In this document: positions 51,870 to 63,233 of the stretch, piece by piece
Layout: every line of letters begins with the position of its first letter
How positions within the stretch are numbered: the stretch's first letter is position 1
Assembly (NCBI GenBank): GCA_029953675.1
Contig: JAMWBK010000002.1
Location: 930,001 to 994,000 of the forward strand
Reading direction: 5' to 3'
Origin: Rhodosorus marinus
Taxonomy: Eukaryota > Rhodophyta > Stylonematophyceae > Stylonematales > Stylonemataceae
DNA length: 64,000 nt
The notes under the pieces: model-generated
What the model was told of the DNA's origin: nothing
What the model saw: only the letters and a program-made list of their open reading frames with translations
Databases searched by the model: none
Program-made: the position numbers and the translations under genes

Positions 51870-54060
51870 TCGGGTTTCAGTTGTCCCAGGCGGTGCGCTC
51901 TTCAGTAAGGAAACATGGAATGTCGGGTGTACCGCATTTCATCAGGTAACTGTAGCGTGTACGCGACGTCCGAATGTTTCTCGATGATTGGAAAGGGGCC
52001 CAACCAGCAAGGTTGAAACCGCATAGGGCCTTCCGGAGGGAGGTTGCGCGTGGACAAATAAACCTTGTCACCAATGTTGAACACCCTGGTGTGACGCCGG
52101 AATTCGCGTGATCAGTATATATAACCCCAGTATATAACTCCTGCGCCAGGGCCATGGACTTGCGTGCGTCTGCAAGAATTTGTTGTTGTCGCTTCACGAA
52201 AGCAGTCGCCGCGTCGGCAAGGCTGGTAATCGCCGGGGTTGGGGTTGAGACGTACAAGTTCAAACGCGGATGCCCTCCGGTTAACAGAAAATACGGTGTA
52301 TATCCCGTACTGGCCGACGTATGGTTGTTGTAGGCCAGCTGAAGTAGGGGTGGACACTGCATCCATGTTGGACTGGTACAACAGCAAATTTGTTGGGTCT
52401 GATTCACCCGTTCCGTTTCCGTCTGTCCATCCGTTTCGGGGTGGTACTCGGTAGAGCGCAGCTGCTGAACTATGGGTGTCGCCAGAAAGTCGCTGTGAAG
52501 ACCTTATCACGATCTGTGACGAAGCTCCGGGGTAACCCAAACAAGGAAATGATGTGTGTGACAACAAGATCTGCCACTTCTTCTGCCGTCACCGTTTTTG
52601 AAGTCGGGATGAAAACGGCAAACTTGGTGAGACGGTCGACTACAACCATTATTGCATTATAACCGTTCACCGAGGGGAACCCGGTGATGAAGTCCATGGT
52701 CCAATCCACGGCCCGGTTCTCTGGGATTGGGAGCGGTTGAAACTCTCCCTGGTGGCGTCTCAACGGTTGTTCCCGGGCACATACCTCGCACTGTCGTACC
52801 CGAGCGAGCACATCCTGGCGCATGCTTGGCCAGTAGTATCGTCGGCGTTAGTAGTCGATACGTGGCCCGTGCCCCGAAATGACCAGCCGTCACTGATTTA
52901 TGGTGCGTATCAATGACCTCGGCGACGCGGTTGCCGGGTACACAAAGCCTTGCATGTAGAAACAGTAAGCCCTTCTTTCGTTGAAATCCTTCAAATTGCG
53001 CAGGGGTTTGAAACTGTTCGGAGAACTCTGCGTCGGCTCGGTAATCTTGACTCCAGTCTGCATCTGATGTGACGCGGATGGCCCGTAGTGTGCATCGCGG
53101 CTTAGCGCGTCCGCAATGTTGAGACTACCCCGTATATACTGGATCGTGAAGGAATAGGGTAATAGTACGTTGACATAACGCGCTAGTTGTCGCGTCAATG
53201 TCTTCTGTGTCTGCAGAAAGCGCAACGGATTATGGTCCGTACGCACCTTGAACTGCTGCCCGTCGAGGTATACGGACCATTGTCGTACTGCCAGTACGAT
53301 GGCATACAGTTCTTTCTCGTAGGTTCTGTAGCGCATTTCCGTTGCGTTGAAAGCTCGCGACATATACGCCACTGGCACCTCCTGATCTTGCCGCGTTTGA
53401 AAGAGAACACCGCCGACACCCGCGTCACTTGCATCCACTTGAACAATGAAAGGGAGCGTCGGGTCGACCATATACAGAATTGTGGTGATCGATATGGCCC
53501 GTTTTACTTCGTTGAAGGCGTTTTGCTCCTCCCGGTACCACTTCCACTGCTGATCCTTCTTGGTGAGTGCGTGCAGTGGTGCAGCCACCTGTGCAAAGCG
53601 AGGAACAAACCGCCGTAGAAAATTCGCGAAGCCCATGAACGCACGTACTTCTTTTACGTCTGTGGGAGCCTTCCAATTCTGGATTGCCTGCACCTTCTTA
53701 GGATCAGGGCGACGAGTGCCTCCCGCCAAGATTTGACCTAAGTAGCATACTTGGTGTACTCCGAACTGGCACTTCGAATGTTTGACGACTAGTTGATGCT
53801 GCTCTATTTGTCGTAGTACCCGTCGGACATCTTTCTCGTGGTCCTCCTCAGTCGCCGAGTAAATCAGGATATCGTCGACGTACAACACCACGCATTCGTT
53901 GATAAGGTCATCCCCAACACGTCCGTCAGGTAGCGAATGAACACCGAGGGTGCATTCTTCAACCCAAACGGCATGACATTCGACTGGTACTGTCCAAAGC
54001 ACGTCGTGAACGCAGTCTTTTCCCGTGATGATGGGTCAATAGGAAGTTTGCCAGTAGCCG
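51870..54060 (-). pseudogene. Ty3/gypsy pol: partial RT, RNase H and integrase
   Basis: From the junction near 54060 the minus strand encodes EKTAFTTCFGQYQSNVMPFG, LKNAPSVF, LYVDDILIYSAT (intact YVDD) and the RT connection KVQAIQNWKAPTDVKEVRAF. RNase H follows (VQVDASDAGVGGVLFQ, YRTYEKELYAIVLAVRQW, RTDHNPLRFLQ, ADALSRDAHYGPSA). The integrase then appears in broken frames: the zinc region (VLARVRQCEVCAREQ), VDWTMDFITGFPSVNGYNAI, AYNNHTSASTGYTPYFLLTG, and a terminal GDKVYLSTRNL...CWLGPFPIIEKHSDVAYTLQ. RT motifs upstream of KTAF, and the protease, are missing. Confidence 0.9.
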
Positions 54061-54067
54061 GACCGGA

Positions 54068-54327
54068 GAAAACCGTACAATCCGAACCTGCCACTCACGA
54101 AACTCCTTCAATACAACCCTCGCGACCGCACACGCGAAGTATGGGACCGCTGAAACCTCTCATATGCTACATGTGCCAAGAGAAGTGGCACGTCAAGAAG
54201 GACTGCCCGCAGCGACTGGCACCTGTAGCATATGAGAGGTTTCAGCGGTCCCATACTTCGCGTGTGCGGTCGAGAGGGTTGTATTGAAGGAGCTCCGTGA
54301 GTGGCAGGTTCGGATTGTACGGTTTTC
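54068..54327. repeat. 104-bp inverted repeat with a 52-bp loop inside gag
   Basis: Arms 54068-54171 and 54224-54327 are inverted copies with few mismatches. The loop plus left arm read in the plus direction encode the gag C-terminus with a CCHC zinc knuckle (CYMCQEKWHVKKDC, CX2CX4HX4C), that is, opposite to the rest of the element. Confidence 0.92.
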
Positions 54328-54878
54328 TGCTGCGTTGTCGTTTCAGAAACCGCCTCGGATATGCTGAGTGCAGTCTGTTTGGCCTCAACATAGCTTCGGG
54401 GGCGGCTGTAATACACGAAATCACGTTCCCGCACGGTTAAGCCCGCCTTGAGTCTTTCGAGCTTTTCGGAATCGTTGATGTGCTCCCCGAGCTGCATGAA
54501 GAGTTCATCGAGGTAGTCCATGAAGCGTGCAACGTCGGGGCCCCCTTGTCTGGCATTGCGCAGCTTCGCCCGTACACGTTCCACGTGATCTTGGGGCTGG
54601 AACTGTGCACACAGGGCCTGCTCGAAGTCGTCTAGCGACTCCAAGGTCGTTGGCAAACCATCTGACGATCGCGGAAGCCCTTGGTACCACGTCTGGGCCT
54701 GGTCCTTGAGGAAGAGACCCGCATACCGGACCGTCTGGCGCCCGGCGTCGTCAACGTTGTGGAGCGTTAGTCTGGGGAGCGTTTTTGGCGCCTCAAACGA
54801 CGCCAAAAACGTTTGAACCTTTGCAAAGTCCCGCCGCCCGTCGTATGGTTCGGGCTGAGGAATCGCAAATGTTGCCAT
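54224..54878 (-). pseudogene. Ty3/gypsy gag, C-terminus lost
   Basis: The minus-strand frame from ATG 54878 encodes a retrotransposon gag: YDGRRDFAKVQTFLASFE, LKDQAQTWYQGLPRSSDGLP, LDDFEQALCAQFQPQD, KLRNARQGGPDVARFMDYLD and ERLKAGLTVRERDFVYYSRP are the usual capsid-like pattern. The frame reaches CYRC at the start of the zinc knuckle near 54175-54225 and then enters inverted sequence, so the knuckle is not encoded in this orientation. Confidence 0.88.
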
Positions 54879-54929
54879 TGTGAAGTCGGCTCCTGGTTTT
54901 CTCCCTTTCCTTCCCTTAATCGCCTTTTA

Positions 54930-54942
54930 GGCGATGAGACCA
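54930..54942 (-). other. Candidate tRNA primer-binding site
   Basis: Three bases inside the 5' LTR edge the minus strand reads TGGTCTCATCGCC, beginning with the TGG complementary to a tRNA CCA end. The matching tRNA is not identified. Confidence 0.5.
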
Positions 54943-54945
54943 CTT

Positions 54946-55161
54946 TGTTACAACTCTTCGAACCAACTTGTCTTTCCTCAATTGTAGGTCTCAAGATCTA
55001 GCAAAGCTAGGCCTTATATAGTCTCGGTTATTGTAAACTAAAACATACCTGACAGTAAAGTGGAAATAAGTGGATCCTAAAACATTGACGTTTTACACTA
55101 AAATAGGTGCCTGACACTAAAACATAGACAGATTGCACAGCTGTCAGGGGAGGTTCTCACA
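54946..55161 (-). repeat. 5' LTR of the Ty3/gypsy element
   Basis: 216 bases, about 95 percent identical to the LTR at 51392-51608 by eye. Confidence 0.95.
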
Positions 55162-55770
55162 GTCTATTGAATAGTGGATATAATTTAGCTCCTTTCATGC
55201 AAAGGAACGGCACCTGTGGGGTCTTGTGGAAACCTAGCAACTAGGCAACCCTTTGAAAGGTCTGAAATACAGAAGCTGACGAACAAGGACTACAGTAAAC
55301 ACAAGCGTGCTTGAACAACAGGTTGTAGCGCCTTTAGGGGTTTACTCTGGTTAGACAGTGGCTCCAGGTTTGCGTTTCCTCGTCCTCGGGATGTCATTGC
55401 AAACATTCGACAAAAGAAATGCTGCGTCCGTAAGTCTTATGCAAACACAGGGTGCGATAAGGTCTGCCATGCATTCGGAGATGAGAAGTGCGTTTGTTGG
55501 GCTATCTTATTGCTTTTCAAATTTTCGAGATGTAAAGATCTCTCATAGCTCGTTCGGACAGTCGCGGGTGTCGTCAGACGGATAGCGATCAACGGCACAG
55601 CGACTTGGTAAGCAACCCGCTGGTTGTACCAGGCCTATCACGAGCAGCAACAGAAGGACGGACACGGTCAGCTTTTCTATTGCCATGCAATTTCAGCAAT
55701 CGAACGGACAGAACCCATTCCGATCAAGACGAACATCGTTGTCCAGAGAAAAAACAGCTCGCCTTCAGGA
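55162..55770. other. Intergenic region
   Basis: It begins with the right copy of the GTCTA target duplication. No gene seen. Confidence 0.5.
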
Positions 55771-56864
55771 TTAATTGTCTAGCAAGAAATTCGCGTGGAA
55801 ATCGATATGATCAGGAACGAATGTGCTGATGAAATAGTATGAATGGTCGTAGCCAGCCTGCATGTTGAACTTAAGGACCTGCCCCTTCTCGTTACAAGCC
55901 TGCTCAAACGCTTCCGGTAAAAGCTGTTTCTGCTGATAGAAATTGTCGCTTGAACCTTGATCGAGGAGAATCTTCAGGAGGGGAACATGAATTTGTGAGG
56001 AGGAGCCCTAGTTGATCGGAAGCGGGCAGACAATGCTGTACCTCAAACTTGAACGGCCCAAAACTTTTCATTAACTCCACCGCGTCATATTCAAGCCAAG
56101 CGCTCTCATCTGCTCCTAGATACCTATCCATTGAAGTATCATATATAAAACCTTCAGTCCCGTCGTTCTGAACTTGCGGGTCGACGTCGATACCTCGAAG
56201 GCATTCATGGAGCTTACCCTGTGAACGCTTTGACCCCCCACGCGCATTTTGAAGGATTGCAAATAGGAGCAAAAGCTGAGACCGATTTGTAAGATGTAGG
56301 ATTCTTCATTGCTATCGTCAGTGCTCCGTGTCCACCCATAGAATGGCCCATGATGGACACCCGGTCCGGGTCGATCGGAAAGTTGTCGAGAACAATCTTG
56401 GGGAGCTCAACGCAAACATAGTCGTACATTCTGTAGTTTTCAGACCATTTATCTTCTGTAGCGTTCAGATAGAACCCGGCTCCACTTCCAAAGTCGTACG
56501 AATCGTGTTCACCTGCCTCAAAGGAGCGTTCGATCAGAATCACAACTCGCAAACAACAGCTCCTCGTACAATGGGTGACGCCAATACCTGGTATATCAGT
56601 CCCACGAGGTGATGTATCAGGTAAAATAAGAGCAACCTTATGCTTCGCCGCACTGGAGAAGGCACCAGCCTTTTGGCAGAAATTTTCATCTGTGCAGGTA
56701 AGCCCTGAGAGGTAGTAAATTCCCGGAATTTTTGCATCCCCAGGAACGTCGCCAGGAACAAACACCGAGAACGTCATGCCCGTTTTCGTCGAAGTGGATT
56801 GATGCTCATACTGGCTCAAGATTCCACCCGCAACCTTCCATTTGCTCTTCACGTTGATGCCCAT
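55771..56864 (-). CDS. S-formylglutathione hydrolase (esterase D family), four exons
   Basis: Exons 56864-56588, 56512-56218, 56123-56042 and 55971-55771 join in frame to 284 residues, the usual length of the family (about 280). It hydrolyses S-formylglutathione to formate and glutathione, the last step of glutathione-dependent formaldehyde detoxification in the cytosol. Visible marks: IYYLSGLTCTDENF, DTSPRGTDIPGEHDSYDFGS (across intron 1), nucleophile GHSMGGHGAL, VSAFAPICNPSKCAWG, Asp in ILLDQGSSDNF, and His in GYDHSYYF. The three introns (75, 94 and 70 bases) have GT-AG ends. Intron 1 is a multiple of three without a stop, so it can be mistaken for coding; homology shows it is removed. Start ATG 56864 gives MGINVKSKWKVAGG, as expected. 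Confidence 0.95.
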
Positions 56865-57821
56865 GCTGATCCCAACGCAGCTTCGGTAACAAGATTCGCT
56901 ATTCGAAGACCTCGCTGGACGACGATCTGATTTCCTATTGATGACAACAGACGAGCAAAATAGTGCTCGCCAACCCATACAGAGAGTGAGCGCTTCACAC
57001 GGGCACCGCTCTCACACCTGCCCTCCCACTAGATCAGCCTCCTCAATCAGCTTATCCACCAGTAATCTTGTTGCAAACTACGATTGCGAGCCAAATTTTG
57101 ACACAAAAATTCCAGATTAAGACCATTATTTATCTGAAATGAGTTTGAAATGAATAAGTATGAACGATGAAATCTAAATATTGTATAATTTACGTCGAAT
57201 GTCTCAACGTTCCCCATGCTGCTGCCGACCCGAGCTCCTAGTTCGCTATAACGATCGGCGGCTTTCATACCTCAAGTCGTCATTTGCTGCTGATCTATCA
57301 TCAGTGCGATCAGTGTGAGCTAGAAGCATTTCAACCTTTTTAATGGCCCCTCTAGAAACTGAAACGATGTGCTCCGAATAGTTGCAATGCTGCTTTTGAG
57401 CAGCATTGCAGCTTTTCTTGGCCCTGAAAGCGCTCACATTTCGTGGAGCTGCTCGGCATCTGGCAGGGTACACCAGAGCAACCAGAATCCCACCAGAAGG
57501 TCCCCTAGATTGTAAATCCGATGAAGCTTGGCACCGGGTCCAAGTAGGGACTCCCGGTTTGCGGGTTCGAGCTGTCTCCAATTTCCCCTGCGTCCGCGGA
57601 TCTTGGATCTTGCTAAAACCGCACGAGTCCATATTTTTGCTTCGCGGACGCATGAGGATTAATGTGGATCGTCACCGGAGCCGATAACGATGCCTAGACT
57701 CGCGACCCTTTGACGTTTGAAGCAAGTCATAGTACTTCGATTCCCGCGATCTCCAAGGGAACGAAAACACAGCAATCCATACTAAAAACTGTGATGGATG
57801 GGCTCAAGTCGAGCTCAGCAT
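56865..57821. other. Intergenic region between S-formylglutathione hydrolase and eIF2B alpha
   Basis: No gene is seen. It contains a short inverted repeat GCAATGCTGCTTTTGAGCAGCATTGC at 57384-57410, able to form an 11-bp stem. Confidence 0.5.
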
Positions 57822-59008
57822 CTAGCAGCGTACGTAGTTGCGGTAGATCTTTTGAATGAGGCTGTCCGAAACTGCGCTCGGAGGAAGGAGGCCCTCATCA
57901 GTGAGGAGCATCTGTATGTATTCCGGAGGCGTAAGGTCCACATGCGGGTTGAAGAAGTCAATACTTTGCTTGAGCTCCGGTTCGATGTCCTCAATCGGCT
58001 CCAGTTCGGAGGAGTCCGGCGCTAGGACTGCAGTCCCAAAATGGAATATGATCAGATGATAAACGTTTGAGGAGAGGGCGTTTTCTCGCTTCACCAGACT
58101 TGAAGGCATGAGCCCTACCTCTTAAGTCTTTTTGGTTCAGTGGATACAGTCTGATAAACTTGTACCTCTCCACGGCGACGTAAAGAGGCTTGCCAACAGC
58201 CTTCGCAGCCAAGGCTAGTAGAAACGTTCCAGTGGCATTCACCACCGCCCCGTTCTCCATTACTGCTTCAGCTCCGACCAGTACAACGTCAATCTGCTCC
58301 ACAAGCGAGCCTACGACCCATACGAAATTGCGAGCGCTTTAGATTTCTCTTGGAATGAAGGACTGGTCTTGGCCCTGCTCAGGACTCACCCACTGCAGAA
58401 TCTGGTAGAACCGTTGATCGGATACCGAGCTTTTGGAGATTGCGGACAATCTCGTAGCTCTTCCGTGTTGGATAGCCCAAGGCAACGTAGACCTAAAACA
58501 ACTTCAGCATTTCAGATAAAACCCTGGTTTGCTACAACTACACATGTATTCCTCTTACCTTGATATCCTTTGCAACTGATGATGCCAGAATGGCTTCCAC
58601 AGCCGATGAGCACGATGTCGTGAGAATCTGTGATCCATCTTGGATCAAGTTGTGTGCATATTTCGCAATCAGCTGATGACTCTCTACTATGCTGTCTCGG
58701 ACCGCCTCCCCAGCGGATACAATACACTTCTTCGCTAGTCCGACATCGGGCTGCCCACCAAAGCCGCTCCTTCCAGCAGCAGATATAAAGGTTTCCAGAC
58801 ACGCACGTATTTCCATGCTAGATCCAATCGTCGTGCTTTTTATCAGCTCCGCCGTATTTCCCAGCTCCTGCTCAAGGCCCATGATCGTCTCCGCGGTGAA
58901 ATTGGTGACCGAGTTGATCATGATCTGCACCGCCGCCTGGGCACCTTCCATTCCCTCATCAAGGTACTTCTGCAGAGACGCAGATACCTTATCAAGATCG
59001 TCGGCCAT
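57822..59008 (-). CDS. EIF2B1: Translation initiation factor eIF2B subunit alpha, four exons
   Basis: Exons 59008-58559, 58492-58390, 58310-58119 and 58027-57822 join in frame to 316 residues. It is the regulatory alpha subunit of the cytosolic eIF2B complex that exchanges GDP for GTP on eIF2 and senses phosphorylated eIF2 alpha. Marks of the IF-2B fold: N-terminal helical part (AAVQIMINSVTNFTAETIMG), ILTTSCSSAVEAIL, VYVALGYPTRKSYEIVRNL, IDVVLVGAEAVMENGAVVNA, GTFLLALAAKAVGKPLYVAV ERYKF, and the C-terminal FFNPHVDLTPPEYIQMLLTD...PSAVSDSLIQKIY typical of the alpha subunit. Introns are 66, 79 and 91 bases, all GT-AG. Start ATG 59008 (MADDLDKVSASLQ). Confidence 0.95.
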
Positions 59009-61648
59009 GCTTTCTGTCAAGCTCTGTCACATACGACTTCCCACTTCGACCCGTCTCCTCTCGCCCAGTTGCTGAAGTCGCAACCACATCCGCGCAGAGG
59101 TATGTCATAATCTGAGGATTAAAGCGTCAATGCCTTGCGGGCCATTTAGCCGTTTGGTTCAGTGGTAGAGGGATGCAAAACTACGCTTCCCCACTGCTGC
59201 ATGAACTGGCTCTTGCTATTGGTCATGTCCGGCCAAGGCCTAGAAAGTGATGCGAGGGCATGTGGCATCCGCTCCTCTATCCGATAACGATGTCTTAGGC
59301 CGCGAACAGGAGGGGACGAGTGGCCTATCCCAAACTCGTTTTCTCTAAAAGTTACTGCGTACGTCACAACCGGGAGTGGATGAAGTGACCTATCCCATCG
59401 CGGTTCGGAGAAACGCCCTGTTTAGCTGCGCACGGTGCTTTTGATGTTTGTGTTGACCGTGGTTGAGGACGCTCGTGGAGGGGTTTAGTCCTTGACGTCA
59501 GAGTTAAACGAGCTAGTCGGATTGGCGGCCATCCATCCTAAAGAGAAGCGAAGAGATCCTTACGGCAAGAGGACCTGGCTGGGAGCGGGACCAGAGAGAC
59601 TGGTCATACTTTCAGACGGTGGCACTGTACAGTGTCCCACGCCGATAGGACACCTCAACCAATAGGGCGCAGTAATTCTCTCCCGCGCAGCAACATCGAC
59701 GGAAGGAAGTTCGCTGAGCTTAGGGTCGCCCACGAGCTGTGGACTCTATAAGATGCTAAGAACACTGCCAAGCCGAGGTGCACACAATGCAGAGGCGAGG
59801 AGTTTAGTATCGGGAATCCAGCTATTCCAGAACTCCGCATTGGGGAAAAAAAAAAGAAAAAGGAACGAAGCACTTCGGTCTCTCCAAAAGAAAAGGAAAA
59901 GCCTCTCGTAGTGTCCCGGCTCATGTCCGTCGATGCCGATCTCAGGGATCCCCGGCCCAGACGTGGGGCTTTAAGCGCCCCACCCCCACCCATGTAGCAA
60001 AAACATACAACGTCCCAGTTGGGCATTCCAGACGCGAGTTTTCTTTAACTTTTCAAGTACTGTCCCTCCATCAAAATACGCGCTTTTCGGAGCAGTTGAA
60101 AACCCGCCAATAGTGACATAAGTAACTGATTAATATCACATAACCATCTGATTAATACGACATAAGCAAAGTTTTCTGGCCAAAACGATCCAAAAGTTGT
60201 TTTTTTATTAATGCAAACAAGGCGAAGATCTTTTCGTAGTTTTCTGAGCAAATAGGTTTTCAATTAAAGTTTGGCAACATTTTGAGGTTTGGCCCATTTT
60301 TACGAATTCGGTCGGTGGCCATATATTGAAATATGACTTCGCTCTTCTTTTTTCCAGAAACGTGCTAGCCGCGTGAACGGTTGGTACGCCTCCATTGACA
60401 TTCAGCAGAATGTTCTAGAACTCAGCTCTAACCTGTATACTCGGTAAAGATTATACGTTTCGAATTTGATATTTATGAATATTTAAGAACGATTCCTTCG
60501 TTGCTGAATACTATATTTGGTACGAGATATCCATTAAATCGATGCACGTGACCACATTTATTTCGGAAAAATGAGGGGTATGAATAAAAAGTTTCGTTTT
60601 TTTAACCAACGGAACAACCGTCGGGGCGCAGTTTCTTTCTCTTTTTTTTTTGGATGCTTCTGTACATCGATTATTTCTATCGGGTAGGACCTTCACGCTG
60701 CGAAAAGCGTGGTACTATTCATCCATCAAATACCTCCAATATATTCACAATTTCAATATAATGCACAATTTAAGCACTGGCAATCCCCTTTTACAGTCCG
60801 CAGATACCGTTTCTACGCTCTAGGTCACTCGCAAGTAGGATCAAGGGCATCTAAAATGTATCTAGAAAACAAAATTTATGGATTAAAACCATGTATTTAT
60901 TAAAATTATGGAGTACTTCCCCGACCTGGTAGACCAAACCACCAAATGATTTATTCCGTTCCAACCAAATATGAATAAAAATTTATGCCTCGTCATCACA
61001 CGAGCACCCCCCTTGCGCTATTCCTGCCCCATCGCGTACCATTCCCCTCCGCTCCCCCCTTTCCCCCTGGCTCTCCCCCCCCTCCCCAATTCCCACCAGG
61101 AACACGACTTAGTATTTCCTGTGAACATCTTGACAACCCAGGGGCCTGCAGTTATCCAGAAAAACTCAAATGTGCAAAAAATAAAAAAAACCTTGAGGTA
61201 TGAGAAACGTTGTCGCAGGCGCAAATGGTGATAATAACTTCTGGAGGGTTCTAGTTACGTCCTAGTATGACCCATGCGGAGGCAGTTGGATTTCTTGTAT
61301 GGTCATATTTGTTTCCTTTCGGAGGGGGTGGCAGCTGGGCCCCCTAAAAAGAGAAAAAAAAATTCCGGTGAAGAGCCGGGTATTCGGCAGCCGTAGGGAC
61401 ACAGAGCAATGATGAGTTTGTTTGGTTTACAAGCGCCTGGGTAGGGGGTATCAGCAACTTGCTTCTTTCGGTCGTAGGACGTGACGGCTGGTGAAGGTAA
61501 ATGTGTAGGGTGAAGCATTTACTAGTTGTAGCGGTGGGTGGAGCTGAGCCTGGTCGTGGTGGATGGGTAGGGAGGAAGCTGGTACTTGAATTTTGAAGAG
61601 CTGAGTGAGTGTTTGGTTTTGTCGTGGTAATTTAAGCGTAGAGAAAGG
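59009..61648. other. Long intergenic region
   Basis: 2.6 kb without a gene I can support. A fragment GTTTGGTTCAGTGGTAGAG at 59154-59172 resembles a tRNA A box but has no partner. The segments at 59315-59350 and 59380-59410 share TGGCCTATCCCA-like sequence. AT-rich from 60040, with a C-rich pyrimidine tract at 61005-61100. Confidence 0.5.
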
Positions 61649-63233
61649 ATGAGTTTCCGAGGTCGGAGAAGCGGGCCTGTGAACAACACAAAGTTCTACA
61701 AGGTTTTAGGTATCGAGAGAGATGCGACAGATGTTGAGATAAAGAAGGCATACAAGAAGTTGGCCATCAAGCTTCATCCCGATAAGGGAGGAGATGAGGA
61801 GAAATTCAAGGAGGTAACGCATGCTTTTGAGATTTTGAGCGATCCTCAGAAACGAGAGGTATATGATCAGCTCGGTGAGGAGGGACTGCAGGATGGCGGA
61901 GGCGGGGGCATGGATCCCCATGACATCTTCGACGCGTTCTTTGGCGGAGGTATATTTGGTGGTGGTGGTGGAGCCAGGCGTGGTCAGAGGCAAGCGAAGG
62001 CCCCGGATGTACAGCATGTTTTGAAGGTATGACAGTTTACTTAAGCAGTGCATTGCTTTTCGTGAGTGATTCCGATGGCTAAGACTGACCGTTGGATCCT
62101 TTATGACAGGTGAAATTGGAGGACCTGTACAAAGGCAAGACCACAAAGCTGGCAATTACTCGCAACAGAATTTGCACGAAGTGCCAAGGCAATGGTGCCA
62201 TCGACACCTCAAAGGTTAGCACTTGTTCCGACTGCCGTGGAACTGGTATTCGCACACAGTTGCGCCAGATCGCACCCGGCATGGTACAACAGCTGCAATC
62301 CCACTGCACCACTTGCAACGGTACGGGCGAAGTCATCCCGCCTTCTGCAAGGTGTGGAAAGTGCTCGGGTGAAAAGGTGAGTTCTATCCATTTTGTGCTA
62401 CTGGAATTCACAGACTGTGGCTGGAGGCACAACTGTGCCGGAAACCGCTTTCCTGCACCGTCATGGCACATCTTTCGAACCTAAGACTCTTACCCGTTTT
62501 GCGTCTCGCTTTTGTGGTAGGTGGTACAAGAGCGTAAGGTGTTGGAAGTATATGTCGAACCTGGCATGGAGCATGGCCAAAAAATAACTTTTACTGGAGA
62601 AGCGCACGAAGAGCCTGGAGCTCTGGCGGGGGATGTGATAATGGTGCTCAAGCAGGAAGAGCATGATGTTTTTGAAAGAAAATCAGCAAATCTCATCATG
62701 GAAAAGTCCATAACGCTACTCGAAGCCTTGAACGGCTTTCAGTTTGTGATTGATCATCTGGATGACCGAAAGGTCGTCATTACATCTACGGATGTTATTA
62801 AGCCGGACGACCTGAAGAGTGTTCCTGATGAGGGTACGTGTGTCCACGCTGATGGCTTTTCATTGCAAGCTACTGGTGCCACGGGTGGTACTCCTATGAG
62901 TTTTCTGTACTGCTTTGAATTGGATCTGACTGGGATGTTTTCTTTGAATGCACAGGAATGCCGCACTACAGGAACACCTATGAAAAGGGATATCTTTTCA
63001 TTAGGTTCAAGATTGAGTTCCCTGTGAGCCTGAATCCTCATCAGAAGGGAGCGCTTGAGAACGTCCTTGGGCCCAGGCCGGCTGTTAAAATTCCCATCGG
63101 TGACAATGTTGACGAAGCGAAGATGATCGACTTCCAGAAGGGACACGCGGAACAACAGCGTAGGGGTGGGAACGCGTATGATGAAGATGAGGATATGGAT
63201 GGAGGACGGAGAGTAGAATGCGCTCATCAGTAG
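61649..63233 (+). CDS. Class I J-domain co-chaperone (DNAJA/Ydj1 type), four exons, farnesylation motif
   Basis: Exons 61649-62026, 62110-62376, 62521-62833 and 62956-63233 join in frame to 411 residues. It stimulates Hsp70 ATPase and delivers unfolded clients in the cytosol. Domains in order: J domain ([23 protein letters not shown] at 43-45), Gly/Phe-rich region ([16 protein letters not shown]), zinc domain with four CxxCxGxx motifs ([32 protein letters not shown]), substrate-binding C-terminal domain ([20 protein letters not shown]), and the C-terminal CaaX box CAHQ expected to be farnesylated. Gly/Phe and zinc regions agree with DNAJA1/DNAJA2/Ydj1. Introns (83, 144 and 122 bases) are GT-AG and lie between domains. 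ATG 61649 is preceded by AAAGG. Confidence 0.96.

Larger units (their letters stand above)
51392..55161 (-). mobile_element. Ty3/gypsy-like LTR retrotransposon, internally rearranged
   Basis: The two LTRs (51392-51608 and 54946-55161) are TGTTAC...TCTCACA in plus orientation and are flanked by the perfect 5-base duplication GTCTA (51387-51391 and 55162-55166). The element is transcribed on the minus strand with gag, RT (partial), RNase H and integrase in that order, which is the Ty3/gypsy arrangement. At 3.77 kb it is short because the protease and the N-terminal half of RT are deleted, and a piece of gag is inverted. Frameshifts in the integrase add to the damage. The LTRs differ at several positions. 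Confidence 0.95.

Noticed and set aside
54511-54709. Open frames antisense to gag
   Set aside because: They are shadows of the GC-rich gag codons and have no independent support.
56008-56041. A 34-base intron in S-formylglutathione hydrolase
   Set aside because: Removing 34 bases also restores frame but leaves about 12 extra residues. The acceptor at 55972 gives a 70-base intron and joins FKFE directly to ILLDQG, as in family members.
57555-57600. GCGGGTTCGAGCT as a tRNA B box
   Set aside because: No A box or acceptor stem at the proper distance on either strand.
59154-59225. Possible tRNA gene (GTTTGGTTCAGTGGTAGAG)
   Set aside because: The A-box-like start is good, but there is no B box, anticodon arm or matching acceptor stem within 100 bases. 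At most it is a tRNA-derived fragment.
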